Positions 19,359 through 29,565 of a DNA stretch of 64,000 nucleotides are shown here, in pieces (position 1 is the stretch's first letter; the number at the start of each line of letters is the position of its first letter). The notes beneath the pieces are model-generated. The model did not search any database. It had not been told where the DNA came from and was given only the letters and a program-made list of their open reading frames with translations. Origin of the DNA: Domibacillus aminovorans (GTDB lineage: Bacteria; Bacillota; Bacilli; Bacillales; Domibacillaceae); assembly GCF_001643235.1 (NCBI RefSeq), contig NZ_LQWY01000012.1, positions 1-64,000 on the forward strand, in the 5' to 3' direction. A program made the translations under genes and the position numbers.

Positions 19359-20897
19359 TTAGTTCACCCCGGCCATTTTTTGAATTTCTACTGCTTCTCC
19401 ATCAAGCGACCACGTTTTTGCTTCCGTAATTTTCACCGGAATAATTTTCCCAATCGCTGACTTTGGTGCTTTTACATTGACGAGCTTGCTTTTCGACGTG
19501 TAGCCCGCTAAAACATCCGGGTTCTTTTTGCTTTCGCCTTCGATTAATACATCAACAACTTGCCCTTCGTATTTCTTCATTGATTCACCGGCAAGCTCAT
19601 TAACAAGTGCATTTAAACGTTGAAGACGTGCTTTTTTCACTTCCATCGGTACATTGTCAACCATCTTTGCCGCCGGTGTTCCTTCACGCGGTGAGTAAAT
19701 GTATGTGTATGCAAGTTCGAAGCCGACTTCACGGTAAAGCGACATCGTTTCTTCAAATTGCTCATCCGTTTCATTTGGATAGCCTACGATAATATCCGTT
19801 GTCAGCGTCACATTCGGGATCGCTGCTTTAATTTTACGTACGAGTTCCAGATAGCCCTCACGTGTGTATTTACGTGCCATAATTTTTAACACGTCCGTTG
19901 AACCTGATTGTACAGGCAAATGAATGTGATCCATTAAATTGCCGCCTTTGGCCAGCACTTCGATTAACTGGTCATCAAAATCACGCGGATGGCTCGTCAT
20001 AAAGCGGACGCGCGGAATACCGATATGACGAATTTCATCCATTAATTCTCCGAGACCATACTTCATATCGTCAAGATCTTTTCCGTACGCATTGACGTTT
20101 TGACCAAGCAATGTCACTTCTTGATACCCTTGTGCAGCTAGATGGCGCACTTCCCGAATGATTTCATCCGGACGGCGGCTTCGCTCTTTCCCGCGCGTAT
20201 ATGGGACGATGCAGTACGTGCAAAACTTATCGCAGCCGTACATAATGTTCACCCACGCTTTAATGTTGCCGCGGCGCACTTTCGGTAAGTTTTCAATCAC
20301 GTCGCCTTCTTTTGACCACACTTCGACGACCATTTCCTTCGATAAATACGCTTCATTTAAAATTTCTGGTAAACGGTGAATGTTATGCGTACCGAAAATC
20401 ATATCGACGTGATGATACGATTTCAAAATTTTATTGACGACGGATTCTTCCTGTGACATGCAGCCGCAGACGCCGAGTAATAGATTTGGATTATCTCGTT
20501 TTAGCTGCTTTAAAAAACCGAGTTCTCCAAATACTTTATTTTCTGCGTTTTCGCGAATAGCGCACGTATTCAATAAGATAACGTCTGCTTCTTCTGGCGT
20601 ATGGACAGCCTTATAACCGAGCGCCATGAAAATGCCCGCCATCACTTCTGTATCGTGTTCATTCATTTGGCATCCGTACGTACGAATGTAAAAGTTTCGT
20701 TCTCTGCCCATTCCTTGAAACCGTTCATCAATTTTAAAGTCATGGTGATACGTGACTTCTTCTTTTCCACGCTTTTTCGCCTCTTTCAACGAAGGTGGTG
20801 TATAAACGGTTTCAAAATACTTGCTGTAATCCTTGTCGGATTTTTTGTCCGATGGATTAATCGCTTGTTGCCCGTCTTTTCGCTGTTCTTCGTTCAT
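19359..20897 (-). CDS. miaB: tRNA-2-methylthio-N6-dimethylallyladenosine synthase
   Basis: A radical-SAM methylthiotransferase that acts on i6A37 made by MiaA. The 512-residue product is close to B. subtilis MiaB (509). An N-terminal MTTase domain carries three cluster cysteines ([23 protein letters not shown]), the radical-SAM motif is CDKFCTYC near residue 227, and a TRAM domain closes the protein. ATG at 20897 follows AAAGGGGA; the longer frame to 20936 lacks a ribosome site. It is transcribed with ricA. Confidence 0.96.
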   Translation of the reverse strand: MNEEQRKDGQQAINPSDKKSDKDYSKYFETVYTPPSLKEAKKRGKEEVTYHHDFKIDERFQGMGRERNFYIRTYGCQMNEHDTEVMAGIFMALGYKAVHTPEEADVILLNTCAIRENAENKVFGELGFLKQLKRDNPNLLLGVCGCMSQEESVVNKILKSYHHVDMIFGTHNIHRLPEILNEAYLSKEMVVEVWSKEGDVIENLPKVRRGNIKAWVNIMYGCDKFCTYCIVPYTRGKERSRRPDEIIREVRHLAAQGYQEVTLLGQNVNAYGKDLDDMKYGLGELMDEIRHIGIPRVRFMTSHPRDFDDQLIEVLAKGGNLMDHIHLPVQSGSTDVLKIMARKYTREGYLELVRKIKAAIPNVTLTTDIIVGYPNETDEQFEETMSLYREVGFELAYTYIYSPREGTPAAKMVDNVPMEVKKARLQRLNALVNELAGESMKKYEGQVVDVLIEGESKKNPDVLAGYTSKSKLVNVKAPKSAIGKIIPVKITEAKTWSLDGEAVEIQKMAGVN

Positions 20898-20983
20898 CGT
20901 AAATCCCCTTTCCGATCTTGCTAAACTATCGTGCACATTCCTTTAGTATATAACGTAGAAACAATGGGCTCAAGCAAACAGAC

Positions 20984-21017
20984 GAAAAAGACGCAGAGAT
21001 TTGAATTCTCTGCGTCA
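20984..21017 (-). terminator. kor operon terminator
   Basis: GACGCAGAGA (20990-20999) pairs with TCTCTGCGTC (21007-21016) and is followed by TTTTT on the minus strand, just past the korB stop. Confidence 0.85.
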
Positions 21018-21023
21018 AGAAAA

Positions 21024-21890
21024 TTACATAAACTCTTTCAAAAGCTCATTAAATGCGGCTTCATCCATTTTCAAATCGGCATGCGCGAGTGGCTCTTCCG
21101 AATAGCCATTGACGAGCTGCTGATAAGAAGGGCGTTCTTTATTTTGATAAATGATGCCTGTCACTAAGTCGTCGTGCTGCATCAATGTATTGATTGCACC
21201 TTCACGGCTCGATGGATCATAGCCTTCGATGTCTGCAAGCTTCGTTAAGTTTTCTTTAAACCAGTCATACGTGTTCACTTTGTTATAGGTCACACAGGGG
21301 CTGAAGACGTTAATCAAGGAGAAACCTTTATGATTAAGGCCTGCCTCGATGATGGCTGTTAAGTCTTTCAAGTCCGTCGAAAAGCTTTGTGCGACAAATG
21401 TTGCACCTGTTGTGACGGCTAACTGCATAGGAGAGAGCGTCTGTTCGATGGAACCTTGCGGAGTGGATTTTGTTTTGAATCCAGCTGCTGAACGCGGAGA
21501 CGTCTGACCTTTCGTTAATCCGTAAATTTGGTTGTCCATAACGATATACGTCAAGTCGATGTTACGGCGCATTGCATGAATCGTGTGACCCATACCGATG
21601 GCAAAGCCGTCACCATCCCCCCCTGAGGCAATAACCGTTAAGTCTTTGTTTGCCATTTTAACGCCCTGCGCAATCGGAAGCGCGCGGCCGTGAATGCCGT
21701 GAAGTCCGTATGAGTTAATGTAGCCAGAAATACGGCCAGAACAGCCAATGCCAGAAATAACAGCTAAGTTTTCCGGTGTTAAGCCAACATTCGCTGCAGC
21801 ACGCTGAATCGCTGCCTGCACCGAGAAGTCACCACAGCCTGGGCACCAGTTTGGTTTTACGTTATTACGGAATTCTTTAAATGTTGCCAT
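21024..21890 (-). CDS. korB: 2-oxoacid:ferredoxin oxidoreductase beta subunit
   Basis: The 288-residue thiamine-diphosphate subunit of a 2-oxoglutarate or other 2-oxoacid:ferredoxin oxidoreductase. It begins NWCPGCGDFSV (cluster-ligand-type cysteines), then GIGCSGRISGY, and the ThDP motif GDGDGFAIGMGHTIHA with MDNQIYGLTKGQTSPRS. The partner alpha subunit is immediately upstream with two bases between the stop and this start; the ribosome site lies inside the end of korA. Substrate choice between 2-oxoglutarate and pyruvate cannot be read off the sequence with certainty. Confidence 0.93.
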   Translation of the reverse strand: MATFKEFRNNVKPNWCPGCGDFSVQAAIQRAAANVGLTPENLAVISGIGCSGRISGYINSYGLHGIHGRALPIAQGVKMANKDLTVIASGGDGDGFAIGMGHTIHAMRRNIDLTYIVMDNQIYGLTKGQTSPRSAAGFKTKSTPQGSIEQTLSPMQLAVTTGATFVAQSFSTDLKDLTAIIEAGLNHKGFSLINVFSPCVTYNKVNTYDWFKENLTKLADIEGYDPSSREGAINTLMQHDDLVTGIIYQNKERPSYQQLVNGYSEEPLAHADLKMDEAAFNELLKEFM

Positions 21891-21892
21891 GA

Positions 21893-23635
21893 TTAGATCA
21901 ACTCCTTGCTGCTATCAACAATATGATGCGGCTGGAATGGATTGCCGTCATATTTCAAAACACTTTTAATTTTTTGCGGGTAGCCGACATTCATTTTAAT
22001 GATGCTTGCCAGTTGGCCCGTTGCGTTGTTTTCCACGACGGCGACATGTTTCGCTGATTCGATTAATGGTAACATTTCATCCGTTGGGAATGGATGAATA
22101 AGCCGGACACGCGCATGGTTTACTTTCACTCCATCAGCCTCTAAACGCACCATCGCTTCTTCAATCGCACCGCCTGTTGAGTTAAAACCGATTAACAGAA
22201 GATCTGCTTCTTCGTGTTTCACATTTTTTTCGATCGGATTTGGGAACGTCGTATGCAAGTTATTCAACTTGCGCATACGCTTGTCCATTTGCGCTTTCCG
22301 GTTCGCCGGTGATTCAGACGGTTTACCTGTTTCATCATGCTCAACGCCGGTTACGTGATGGATGCCGTTTTCGACACCTGGAATGACACGCGGCGACACA
22401 CCATCTTCTGTTACTTCATATCGTTTAAAGTACGCCTTATTTTCCACTTCTGGCAGCCCTTCTGTGACAAGTTTACCACGGCGAATGTCAATTTTGTTGT
22501 AATCAAGCTTGTCCACTGTATGTTTACCTAGAGATAGCTGCAAGTCAGATAATATAATAACTGGCACTTGATATTCTTCAGCAATATTAAAGGCTTCAAT
22601 TGTATCATAGAACCCTTCTTCTGCTGTACCCGGCGCGATCACGACTTTTGGAATTTCACCGTGTGTGCCGTAAACCATCGCCATTAAATCGGATTGTTCC
22701 TGTTTTGTCGGAAGACCGGTCGATGGTCCGCCACGTTGTGTATCAATCACAACAAGTGGTGTTTCCGTCATGCCAGATAAGCCAATGGCTTCCATCATGA
22801 GGGATAGACCGGGACCTGCAGACGCTGTAAATGAGCGGATCCCACCGTAGTTCGCGCCGATCGCCATTGTAGCTGCCGCAATTTCATCTTCCGTTTGAAT
22901 GACAGTACCACCGACTTTCGGCAGTTTTTTGATTAAGTATTCCATAATTTCTGAAGCCGGTGTAATCGGGTATGCTGGCATGAGGCGGACACCTGCTGCA
23001 AGCGCACCGAGTGCAATCGCGTCGTTGCCGATCATAAACATACGCTTATTTCCGTCCGCTGCCGGCAGTTCAAGTACGCTTGACTGTCCATCCATTTTTT
23101 CTTTCATATAGTTATAGCCCTGTTGAATGGCCTCCATATTTTTTTGAACAACCTTTTCCCCTTTACGGCCGAAGATTTCTTCAACAACGTCGAGAAATAC
23201 CGATACATCGAGGTTGATGATCGCACACGTTGCACCGACCGCGACCATGTTTTTCATGAGAGACGTGCCAAGTTCTGTCGCGATTTCTGTAAATGGAACC
23301 GCGTAAAACGCCGCTTTTGTATTAGCCGGTTTCACTGGTTTAAATTTTGTATCGGCCATGATAATCCCATCTTGATGAAGTTCTTGATAATTGACATCGA
23401 TTGTTTCTTGGTCAAATGCAACAAGAATATCAAGGTCATCCGCTATCGCACTTACTTTCGTTATACCGACGCGAATTTTGTTATTTGTATGTCCGCCTTT
23501 AATACGGGATGAGAAATGACGGTATCCGTACAGATAGTAGCCGAGGCGGTTCAGGGCCGTGGAGAAAATTTCCCCGGTGCTTTCAATCCCTTCTCCTTGT
23601 TGTCCTCCTACTTTCCATGAAAGTTGTTCTAACAT
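21893..23635 (-). CDS. korA: 2-oxoacid:acceptor oxidoreductase alpha subunit (gamma-alpha fusion)
   Basis: The 580-residue subunit joins a gamma domain (about residues 1-190: GGQQGEGIESTG, HFSSRIKGGHTNN) to an alpha domain (about 200-580: GNDAIALGALAAGVR, YPITPASEIMEYL, TQRGGPSTGLPTKQEQSDL). This two-subunit form is typical of aerobic or facultative bacilli, where CO2 and reduced ferredoxin are made from 2-oxoacids. ATG at 23635 has AAAGGAG upstream. In B. subtilis 168 this place between spoVS and miaB holds tdh and kbl instead. A pair of direct repeats lies about 85-120 bases upstream. Confidence 0.93.
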   Translation of the reverse strand: MLEQLSWKVGGQQGEGIESTGEIFSTALNRLGYYLYGYRHFSSRIKGGHTNNKIRVGITKVSAIADDLDILVAFDQETIDVNYQELHQDGIIMADTKFKPVKPANTKAAFYAVPFTEIATELGTSLMKNMVAVGATCAIINLDVSVFLDVVEEIFGRKGEKVVQKNMEAIQQGYNYMKEKMDGQSSVLELPAADGNKRMFMIGNDAIALGALAAGVRLMPAYPITPASEIMEYLIKKLPKVGGTVIQTEDEIAAATMAIGANYGGIRSFTASAGPGLSLMMEAIGLSGMTETPLVVIDTQRGGPSTGLPTKQEQSDLMAMVYGTHGEIPKVVIAPGTAEEGFYDTIEAFNIAEEYQVPVIILSDLQLSLGKHTVDKLDYNKIDIRRGKLVTEGLPEVENKAYFKRYEVTEDGVSPRVIPGVENGIHHVTGVEHDETGKPSESPANRKAQMDKRMRKLNNLHTTFPNPIEKNVKHEEADLLLIGFNSTGGAIEEAMVRLEADGVKVNHARVRLIHPFPTDEMLPLIESAKHVAVVENNATGQLASIIKMNVGYPQKIKSVLKYDGNPFQPHHIVDSSKELI

Positions 23636-23718
23636 TGTTTGTTACACTCCTTTAATCGTGCCAAATCAATTGATTTACTTCCTTTAGTCTATCATTTTTT
23701 TAAGTAAATCACTATCCG

Positions 23719-23756
23719 AATCTCTTATGTTAAAAATACCAAATCACTTATGTTAA
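23719..23756. repeat. Two 15-bp direct repeats upstream of korA
   Basis: AATCTCTTATGTTAA (23719-23733) and AATCACTTATGTTAA (23742-23756) differ at one base and are 23 bp apart, about two helical turns. A partial third copy (AAATCACTA) follows at 23706-23714. The arrangement looks like operator sites for a DNA-binding protein controlling korAB. No -35/-10 pair is clear in this AT-rich gap. Confidence 0.5.
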
Positions 23757-23833
23757 TACTCATTAAACAAATCAGATTTATACAATATTGGTAGTGTACT
23801 CTTTTTATTTTAAAAATGCAAAAGATTTTGCCA

Positions 23834-23867
23834 CAAAAAAAATTCCGGTCGATTGACCGAAATTTTT
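23834..23867 (-). terminator. spoVS terminator
   Basis: On the minus strand AAATTTCGGTC and GACCGGAATTT form the stem, followed by a T run. The 5' arm starts at the spoVS stop codon. Confidence 0.85.
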
Positions 23868-24126
23868 AGCGAGATTGAATAATTAATTTCATCGCTGTCC
23901 TCGCTTCACCAGCAATCATTATACTTGTAAATGCAGGGATACAGATTAAATCAATGCCGCCCGGTGCAACAAATCCACGGGCAATCGCAACAGCTTTAAC
24001 CGCCTGATTGAGCGCACCCGCACCGACAGCTTGAATTTCCGCGTTTCCTCTTTCACGCATGACGCCAGCAAGCGCACCGGCGACTGAATTCGGATTTGAT
24101 TTTGATGATACTTTCAAGACATCCAT
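23866..24126 (-). CDS. spoVS: Stage V sporulation protein S
   Basis: An 86-residue Alba-like protein. The start MDVLKVSSKSNPNSVAGALAGVMRERG and the run AVAIARGFVAPGG are nearly invariant in the family across spore formers. In B. subtilis loss of SpoVS affects spore coat formation and engulfment timing, and the gene is under sigma-H. ATG at 24126 follows GAAAGGGG; a longer frame to 24165 is not supported. It follows ymdB by 67 bases. A possible sigma-H -10 (GACGAAT) exists upstream but no matching -35. Confidence 0.97.
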   Translation of the reverse strand: MDVLKVSSKSNPNSVAGALAGVMRERGNAEIQAVGAGALNQAVKAVAIARGFVAPGGIDLICIPAFTSIMIAGEARTAMKLIIQSR

Positions 24127-24193
24127 TCGTTTATCCCCTTTCAAAAACCTCGATTCGTCTTTCATATATATTCAAATGAGGCGGGGCTATGAA

Positions 24194-24994
24194 TTAATAA
24201 TCGCTGAATGGATGGTCTTCATTAATTAAAATACGTCGGATCGATTTGGCAAGACCTGTTTTCCGGTCGGCTTGGACGATGCAGCCTGACAACTGCGTGC
24301 GGCCTTCTTTCGGTACTTCAAAGCGAGCTGGGAGTGCATTTTGGAACTTTTTGATGATGGCTTCTTTCTCCATCCCAAGAATGCCGTCATAAGGGCCTGT
24401 CATGCCGGCATCTGTTAAATAGGCTGTACCCCCTGGCAACACTCGGTTATCTGCTGTCTGTATGTGTGTATGCGTTCCAACGACCGCTGTCACCCGCCCA
24501 TCTAAAAACCAACCCATCGCCTGTTTCTCACTCGTCGTTTCCGCGTGAAAATCGACGAAAATAAACGGTGTTCGCTTCCTCGCTTCCTCAACGAGTTCAT
24601 CTGCCTTTTTAAACGGGCAGTCGAGATCATTCATAAAGACACGCCCCTGGAGGTTGATCACAGCCACTTCAAATTCACCTGCCGGTACATAAGCAATCCC
24701 CTTTCCAGGTACTCCTTCTGGAAAGTTAGCCGGACGGACGAGCCATTTTGCCCCGTCAATAAATTCAAAAATATCACGATTGTCCCACGCATGGTTACCG
24801 AGCGTGATAACATTGGCCCCGTCATTCATAAATGTTTTATAAATTTTTTCAGTAATGCCACGGCCGCCTGCTGCATTTTCACCGTTTATAATCGTCATCG
24901 ATGGCCGGTATTTTTGTTTTAATTTTGGCAAATACTCACTTACCATGTCCCGGCCAGGTGAACCGACAATATCGCCAATAAATAATAGTTCCAT
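24194..24994 (-). CDS. ymdB: YmdB-type cyclic-nucleotide phosphodiesterase
   Basis: The 266-residue calcineurin-like metallophosphoesterase acts in B. subtilis on 2',3'- and 3',5'-cyclic nucleotides and is needed for biofilm and nanotube formation. Metal-site motifs are present: FIGDIVGSPGRD, NGENAAGGRG, TLGNHAWDN, VDFHAETTSEK and VGTHTHIQTAD. It is 67 bases from rny, its usual neighbour, but a terminator separates the two. ATG at 24994 follows GAAGG. Confidence 0.95.
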   Translation of the reverse strand: MELLFIGDIVGSPGRDMVSEYLPKLKQKYRPSMTIINGENAAGGRGITEKIYKTFMNDGANVITLGNHAWDNRDIFEFIDGAKWLVRPANFPEGVPGKGIAYVPAGEFEVAVINLQGRVFMNDLDCPFKKADELVEEARKRTPFIFVDFHAETTSEKQAMGWFLDGRVTAVVGTHTHIQTADNRVLPGGTAYLTDAGMTGPYDGILGMEKEAIIKKFQNALPARFEVPKEGRTQLSGCIVQADRKTGLAKSIRRILINEDHPFSDY

Positions 24995-25021
24995 AATCGC
25001 TACCTTCTTTCTCGTTTTTTA

Positions 25022-25059
25022 ACAAAAAGAAAGCGATGTGACTAGCGCACACCGCTTTC
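25022..25059 (-). terminator. rny terminator
   Basis: On the minus strand GAAAGCGGTGTG pairs with CACATCGCTTTC (25029-25059), followed by TTTTTG. A 12-bp stem with one G-U pair. Confidence 0.85.
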
Positions 25060-25061
25060 GC

Positions 25062-26621
25062 TTATTTTGCGTATTCTACAGCCCTTGTTTCACGGATGAC
25101 CGTTACTTTAATATGACCAGGATAGTCAAGTTCGCCTTCGATGCGTTTTCGAATATCACGCGCAAGTCGATGCGCTTGTAAGTCATCAATTTGTTCCGGT
25201 TTCACCATGATCCGTACTTCGCGGCCAGCTTGAATGGCAAAAGATTTTTCAACACCATCATAAGATTCGGAAATTTCTTCTAATTTCTCCAAACGACGAA
25301 TATAGTTTTCAAGTGTTTCACTTCGTGCTCCAGGACGGGCAGCTGACAATGCATCTGCTGCAGCCACAAGAACAGCAATGACGGATGTCGGTTCTGTATC
25401 ACCATGGTGAGAAGCAATACTGTTGATGACGACTGGATGCTCTTTGTATTTTTGACCGAGCTCGACACCGATTTCAACATGGCTTCCTTCCACTTCGTGA
25501 TCAACTGCTTTTCCGATATCATGAAGTAACCCTGCACGGCGGGCCAGCGTTTCATCTTCACCTAACTCAGCTGCAAGAAGACCAGATAAATACGCGACTT
25601 CGACGGAATGTTTCAGCACGTTTTGACCGTAGCTTGTCCGGTATTTTAAACGGCCAAGAATTTTGATCAAATCCGGATGAAGTCCATGAACACCGACTTC
25701 AAATGTCGTTTGTTCACCGATTTCGCGAATGTGCTCATCCACTTCACGTCTTGCTTTATCGACCATTTCTTCAATACGTGCTGGATGAATACGTCCGTCC
25801 TGCACTAACTTTTCAAGTGCAATGCGGGCCGTTTCACGGCGGATTGGATCAAAGCCAGACAGAATGACTGCTTCTGGTGTATCATCGATAATTAAATCAA
25901 TGCCTGTCAGCGTTTCAAGTGTACGGATGTTGCGTCCCTCACGTCCGATAATGCGGCCTTTCATTTCATCATTCGGCAATGTCACAACCGATACAGTCGT
26001 TTCAGCGACGTGATCAGCCGCACAACGCTGAATGGCAAGTGATAAGACTTCACGTGCTTTCTTGTCTGATTCTTCTTTCGCACGATGCTCATTTTCTTTT
26101 ACCATGATAGCAATATCGTGAGACAATTCTTGTTCCGTTCTTTCTAAAATGATGGAGCGCGCTTCATCTCGGGTCAGAGCAGAAATTCGCTCAAGTTCAG
26201 ACTGCTGCTTTTTCACCATCTCATCCACTTTGCTGTCCATCTCTTCAATATGTTGTTGTCTTGTGTTTAACGCTACCTCTTTAAGTTCAAGCGTTTCTTC
26301 CCGCTTATTTAGGGAATCATCCTTTCGATCAAGGTTTTCTTCTTTTTGAAGGAGGCGGTTTTCCTGTTTTTGCAATTCATTTCTTCTCTCACGGATTTCA
26401 AGTTCTGTTTCTGTACGCAGTTTATGAATTTCATCTTTTGCCTCGAGTAATGCTTCTTTTTTCGAAGCTTCCGCTTCACGTTTCGCGTCATCCACAATTT
26501 GATCCGCGGCGGTTTTCGCGCCTGCGATTTTTGATTCAGCAATTGATTTTCGTACAAAATAGCCAACAACGACACCAATGATAAGGCCAAGCAAAATGGA
26601 GATGATTGTAATGGGTTCCAT
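25062..26621 (-). CDS. rny: Ribonuclease Y
   Basis: The membrane-anchored endoribonuclease that starts mRNA decay. The 519-residue protein has an N-terminal membrane helix ([18 protein letters not shown]), a long charged coiled coil (about residues 30-200), a KH domain ([16 protein letters not shown]) and an HD domain ([17 protein letters not shown]). Length equals that of B. subtilis RNase Y (520). Either of two adjacent ATGs, 26624 or 26621, is possible; the second has better spacing from GGGGAGG. Its partner regulators are represented here by RicA. Confidence 0.97.
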   Translation of the reverse strand: MEPITIISILLGLIIGVVVGYFVRKSIAESKIAGAKTAADQIVDDAKREAEASKKEALLEAKDEIHKLRTETELEIRERRNELQKQENRLLQKEENLDRKDDSLNKREETLELKEVALNTRQQHIEEMDSKVDEMVKKQQSELERISALTRDEARSIILERTEQELSHDIAIMVKENEHRAKEESDKKAREVLSLAIQRCAADHVAETTVSVVTLPNDEMKGRIIGREGRNIRTLETLTGIDLIIDDTPEAVILSGFDPIRRETARIALEKLVQDGRIHPARIEEMVDKARREVDEHIREIGEQTTFEVGVHGLHPDLIKILGRLKYRTSYGQNVLKHSVEVAYLSGLLAAELGEDETLARRAGLLHDIGKAVDHEVEGSHVEIGVELGQKYKEHPVVINSIASHHGDTEPTSVIAVLVAAADALSAARPGARSETLENYIRRLEKLEEISESYDGVEKSFAIQAGREVRIMVKPEQIDDLQAHRLARDIRKRIEGELDYPGHIKVTVIRETRAVEYAK

Positions 26622-26756
26622 CATTTCACCTCCCCTTGCTATAGATGATTGTCATGTTTTTAACATGTCGGCTGCTGTCACAAATTTAAATGGAACAAAC
26701 AGCGCTACATTTACATTTCCATTTTCAAGATAAAAAATGTCAAATATATATCTTCA

Positions 26757-26785
26757 ATTTTATCGGTGTGAAAATTCATTGTCAA
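26757..26785 (-). promoter_or_regulatory. rny promoter
   Basis: A perfect -35 TTGACA (26780-26785), 17-bp spacer and TAAAAT (26757-26762) face rny. The predicted leader is about 125 bases. A direct repeat of AATGACAC (26799-26806, 26820-26827) lies just upstream. Confidence 0.65.
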
Positions 26786-26833
26786 GGTTTTCTCAAGGAA
26801 TGACACCGATTATATAGGCAATGACACGGTTTT

Positions 26834-26866
26834 AAACAAAAAACAGGAGGAAGCCCTCCTGTTTAA
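26834..26866 (-). terminator. recA terminator
   Basis: AAACAGGAGG and its complement around a short loop are followed by TTTTTTG on the minus strand, three bases past the recA stop. Confidence 0.88.
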
Positions 26867-26869
26867 AAT

Positions 26870-27937
26870 TTATTCTTCTTCAAAAAGCGACGGATCTTGA
26901 AGCGGCATATCTTGATCATTTTCATCCTCTACCGGCTGCGCAGAGATTTGATCTAGTCCATAACGCTCACGGATTTTCATCATAATTTCATGGCGTAGTT
27001 CCGGGTTTTCTTTTAAGAATTGTTTCGCGTTTTCACGGCCCTGCCCAAGACGCTCTTCATTGTACGAGTACCAGGCACCGCTTTTCTGAATAATGTCTTC
27101 ATCGGAACCAAGATCAATAATTTCACCTTCACGCGAAATGCCTTCTCCATACATAATATCCACTTCCGCTACACGAAACGGAGGTGCCACCTTATTCTTA
27201 ACAATTTTAATTTTTGTTTTATTTCCTACGATATCATTGCCCTGTTTCAATGCTTCAGCACGTCTTACTTCGAGACGTACAGAGCTATAAAATTTGAGCG
27301 CACGGCCGCCAGGTGTTACTTCTGGATTTCCGAACATGATCCCGACCTTTTCACGTATCTGGTTAATAAATATCGCAATCGTATTTGATTTATTGATAGC
27401 ACCTGACAGCTTACGGAGTGCCTGCGACATGAGACGGGCTTGTAAACCTACGTGGGAGTCACCCATTTCGCCTTCAATTTCCGCTTTCGGCACAAGTGCC
27501 GCAACAGAGTCAATAACAATAATATCAACGGCACCACTTCGTACGAGTGCTTCCGCAATTTCAAGCGCCTGCTCACCAGTATCCGGTTGTGATAAAAGTA
27601 ATTCGTCAATATTAACGCCGAGCTTTTGCGCATAGACAGGATCGAGCGCATGCTCTGCGTCAATAAAAGCAGCCTGTCCGCCTTTTGCCTGTACTTCTGC
27701 AATCGCGTGAAGGGCAACCGTTGTTTTACCTGAGCTTTCCGGTCCATAAATTTCCACGACACGTCCACGAGGATATCCGCCTACTCCGAGTGCCGCATCA
27801 AGTGCTAGAGAACCACTTGGAATTGTTGATATGCGGCGCTCTGCCTGCTCTCCAAGTTTCATTATAGAACCTTTACCGAATTGTTTTTCAATTTGTTTTA
27901 GCGCCATGTCTAAGGCAGCTTGACGGTCGTTCGTCAT
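26870..27937 (-). CDS. recA: Recombinase RecA
   Basis: The 355-residue strand-exchange ATPase and LexA co-protease. Walker A is GPESSGKT at residues 65-72; [19 protein letters not shown] is the L1-adjacent segment and [15 protein letters not shown] spans Walker B/L2. The acidic C-tail ([16 protein letters not shown]) is typical. ATG at 27937 (MTNDRQA) follows GAGGAGGA; a start five codons earlier is less likely. The promoter region carries an SOS box. Upstream, metY intervenes between cinA and recA, which are normally adjacent. Confidence 0.98.
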   Translation of the reverse strand: MTNDRQAALDMALKQIEKQFGKGSIMKLGEQAERRISTIPSGSLALDAALGVGGYPRGRVVEIYGPESSGKTTVALHAIAEVQAKGGQAAFIDAEHALDPVYAQKLGVNIDELLLSQPDTGEQALEIAEALVRSGAVDIIVIDSVAALVPKAEIEGEMGDSHVGLQARLMSQALRKLSGAINKSNTIAIFINQIREKVGIMFGNPEVTPGGRALKFYSSVRLEVRRAEALKQGNDIVGNKTKIKIVKNKVAPPFRVAEVDIMYGEGISREGEIIDLGSDEDIIQKSGAWYSYNEERLGQGRENAKQFLKENPELRHEIMMKIRERYGLDQISAQPVEDENDQDMPLQDPSLFEEE

Positions 27938-28012
27938 AAAATTCCTCCTCATAAATCTCTTAATCTATAGTGGGAACAGCTGTTTTTTGGGGTTGTGTGA
28001 TAACCTGTCATA

Positions 28013-28063
28013 ACTATACCGTATTTAAAAGTGAATTACAAGCAAAAAACGAACATTTATTCG
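28013..28063 (-). promoter_or_regulatory. recA promoter and LexA (SOS) box
   Basis: On the minus strand TTGTAA (28036-28041), 17 bp and TATAGT (28013-28018) form a promoter. Just upstream, CGAATAAATGTTCG (28050-28063) matches the Bacillus SOS consensus CGAACRNRYGTTYC at 12 of 14 positions and resembles the B. subtilis recA box. The rest of the 28064-28200 gap shows no feature that I can name. Confidence 0.75.
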
Positions 28064-28201
28064 ATTGTTTCCACCTGCTTTCAATTGGGAATGATACGTC
28101 GGGATGAGTAGAGATTCTAAGAAGAAGCAGAAGAGTAATAGAAGAGTTTTCTTGCAGCACACCCAGACAGTGCACTTTTTATAGTATAGCATAACATCCA
28201 T

Positions 28202-28232
28202 AAAAAAAGCGCGCCTAGACGTGACGGCGCGC
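28202..28232 (-). terminator. metY terminator
   Basis: GGCGCGCC and GGCGCGCT pair around a 10-base loop and are followed by seven T on the minus strand. Confidence 0.8.
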
Positions 28233-28240
28233 CGATCAAA

Positions 28241-29533
28241 TTATAAGTTGATTCCCGTTCCTTTTTCAATTGCTTGTTTTAAGTCTGCAATTAAGTCTTT
28301 AGGTGATTCAAGACCGATAGATAGACGAATCAATTCTTCTGTTACACCTGAATTTTTCATATCTTCCGCACTAAGCTGCTGGTGCGTAGTCGATGCCGGA
28401 TGAATGATCAATGACTTGCCATCCCCTACATTCGCCACATGCGACCATAATTCAACCGAATCAATCGCTTTTTTACCGGCATCGCGGCCGCCTTTAATTC
28501 CGAATATGACAATCGAACCAAACGTGCCATTTAAATACTTTTGTGCCAGTTCATGAGATGGATGATCGCTTAATGATGGATGAGAAACCCATTCAACACC
28601 AGGATGACTTTTTAAGAATGCAATGATTTCCTGTGTATTTTCATGATGACGCTGAATACGGAGATGCAATGTTTCCAGCCCTTGTAAAAGCAAAAAGGCA
28701 CTGTTTGCACTAAGTGCTGGACCGAAGTCACGCAGCAGCTGAACACGCAGCTTCACTGCGAACGCTGGACCTTCAATATCCGCATACTTTAACCCATTAT
28801 ACGACTCGTCAGGTGTTGTAAATCCTGGGAACTTATCCGTATTCCAATTGAACGTCCCGCTGTCGATCACAATACCGCCAATGACCGTTCCATGGCCGCT
28901 AATCCATTTCGTTGCCGAGTGAACGACAATGTCTGCGCCCCATTTAATCGGCTGAGAACCATATGGAGAAGCAAATGTATTGTCCACAATTAACGGAATG
29001 CCATTTTCATGAGCGATTTCTGCTGTTTTTTCGACATCCAGTACATTCAACGATGGATTACCAATAATTTCAGCGAAAACAGCTTTTGTTTTCGTTGTAA
29101 TCACTTTACGGATATTTTCCGGATCAGTTAAATCAACAAACTTGACCTGAATTCCATACTTCGGTAACGTATTGGCAAATAAATTGTATGTACCACCGTA
29201 TAGATTTACATCCGCCACAATTTCATCTCCTGCATGGGCTACGTTCATAATCGCAAATGAAATAGCTGCCATGCCGGATGATAGTGCCACAGCTGCTGCA
29301 CCGCCCTCCAGAAGTGCAACCCGCTTTTCAAATACATCAACCGTCGGGTTCGTAATGCGTGTATAAATATTGCCGGCCTGTTCAAGCGCAAATAATGCAC
29401 GCGCATGATCTGTATCTTGAAAAACATAGGATGTCGTTTCATATATCGGTACAGCCCGAGCTCCTGTTACTGGATCTGGATATTGCCCACCATGCAACAA
29501 ATTCGTTTCGGGCTGCCACTGTTCTCTCGTCAT
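28241..29533 (-). CDS. metY: O-acetylhomoserine sulfhydrylase / aminocarboxypropyltransferase
   Basis: The 430-residue Cys/Met-metabolism PLP enzyme makes homocysteine directly from O-acetylhomoserine and sulphide. The PLP lysine is K209 in HSATKWISGHG; other landmarks are YETTSYVFQD, RITNPTVDVFEKR and VDNTFASPYGSQP. The long C-terminal part with SHPSHELAQKYLNGTFGSIVIFG separates MetY from cystathionine lyases. It has its own promoter and terminator. It sits between cinA and recA, which are adjacent in B. subtilis, so it is probably an insertion. No SAM riboswitch precedes it. Confidence 0.93.
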   Translation of the reverse strand: MTREQWQPETNLLHGGQYPDPVTGARAVPIYETTSYVFQDTDHARALFALEQAGNIYTRITNPTVDVFEKRVALLEGGAAAVALSSGMAAISFAIMNVAHAGDEIVADVNLYGGTYNLFANTLPKYGIQVKFVDLTDPENIRKVITTKTKAVFAEIIGNPSLNVLDVEKTAEIAHENGIPLIVDNTFASPYGSQPIKWGADIVVHSATKWISGHGTVIGGIVIDSGTFNWNTDKFPGFTTPDESYNGLKYADIEGPAFAVKLRVQLLRDFGPALSANSAFLLLQGLETLHLRIQRHHENTQEIIAFLKSHPGVEWVSHPSLSDHPSHELAQKYLNGTFGSIVIFGIKGGRDAGKKAIDSVELWSHVANVGDGKSLIIHPASTTHQQLSAEDMKNSGVTEELIRLSIGLESPKDLIADLKQAIEKGTGINL

Positions 29534-29565
29534 CTATCGTTCCCCCTCGTTGTTCATTCTCTACT

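Noticed and set aside
24127-24193. Sigma-H promoter for spoVS
   Set aside because: A GACGAAT -10 fits, but the AGGAWWW-type -35 is missing at the proper distance, so I do not list it.
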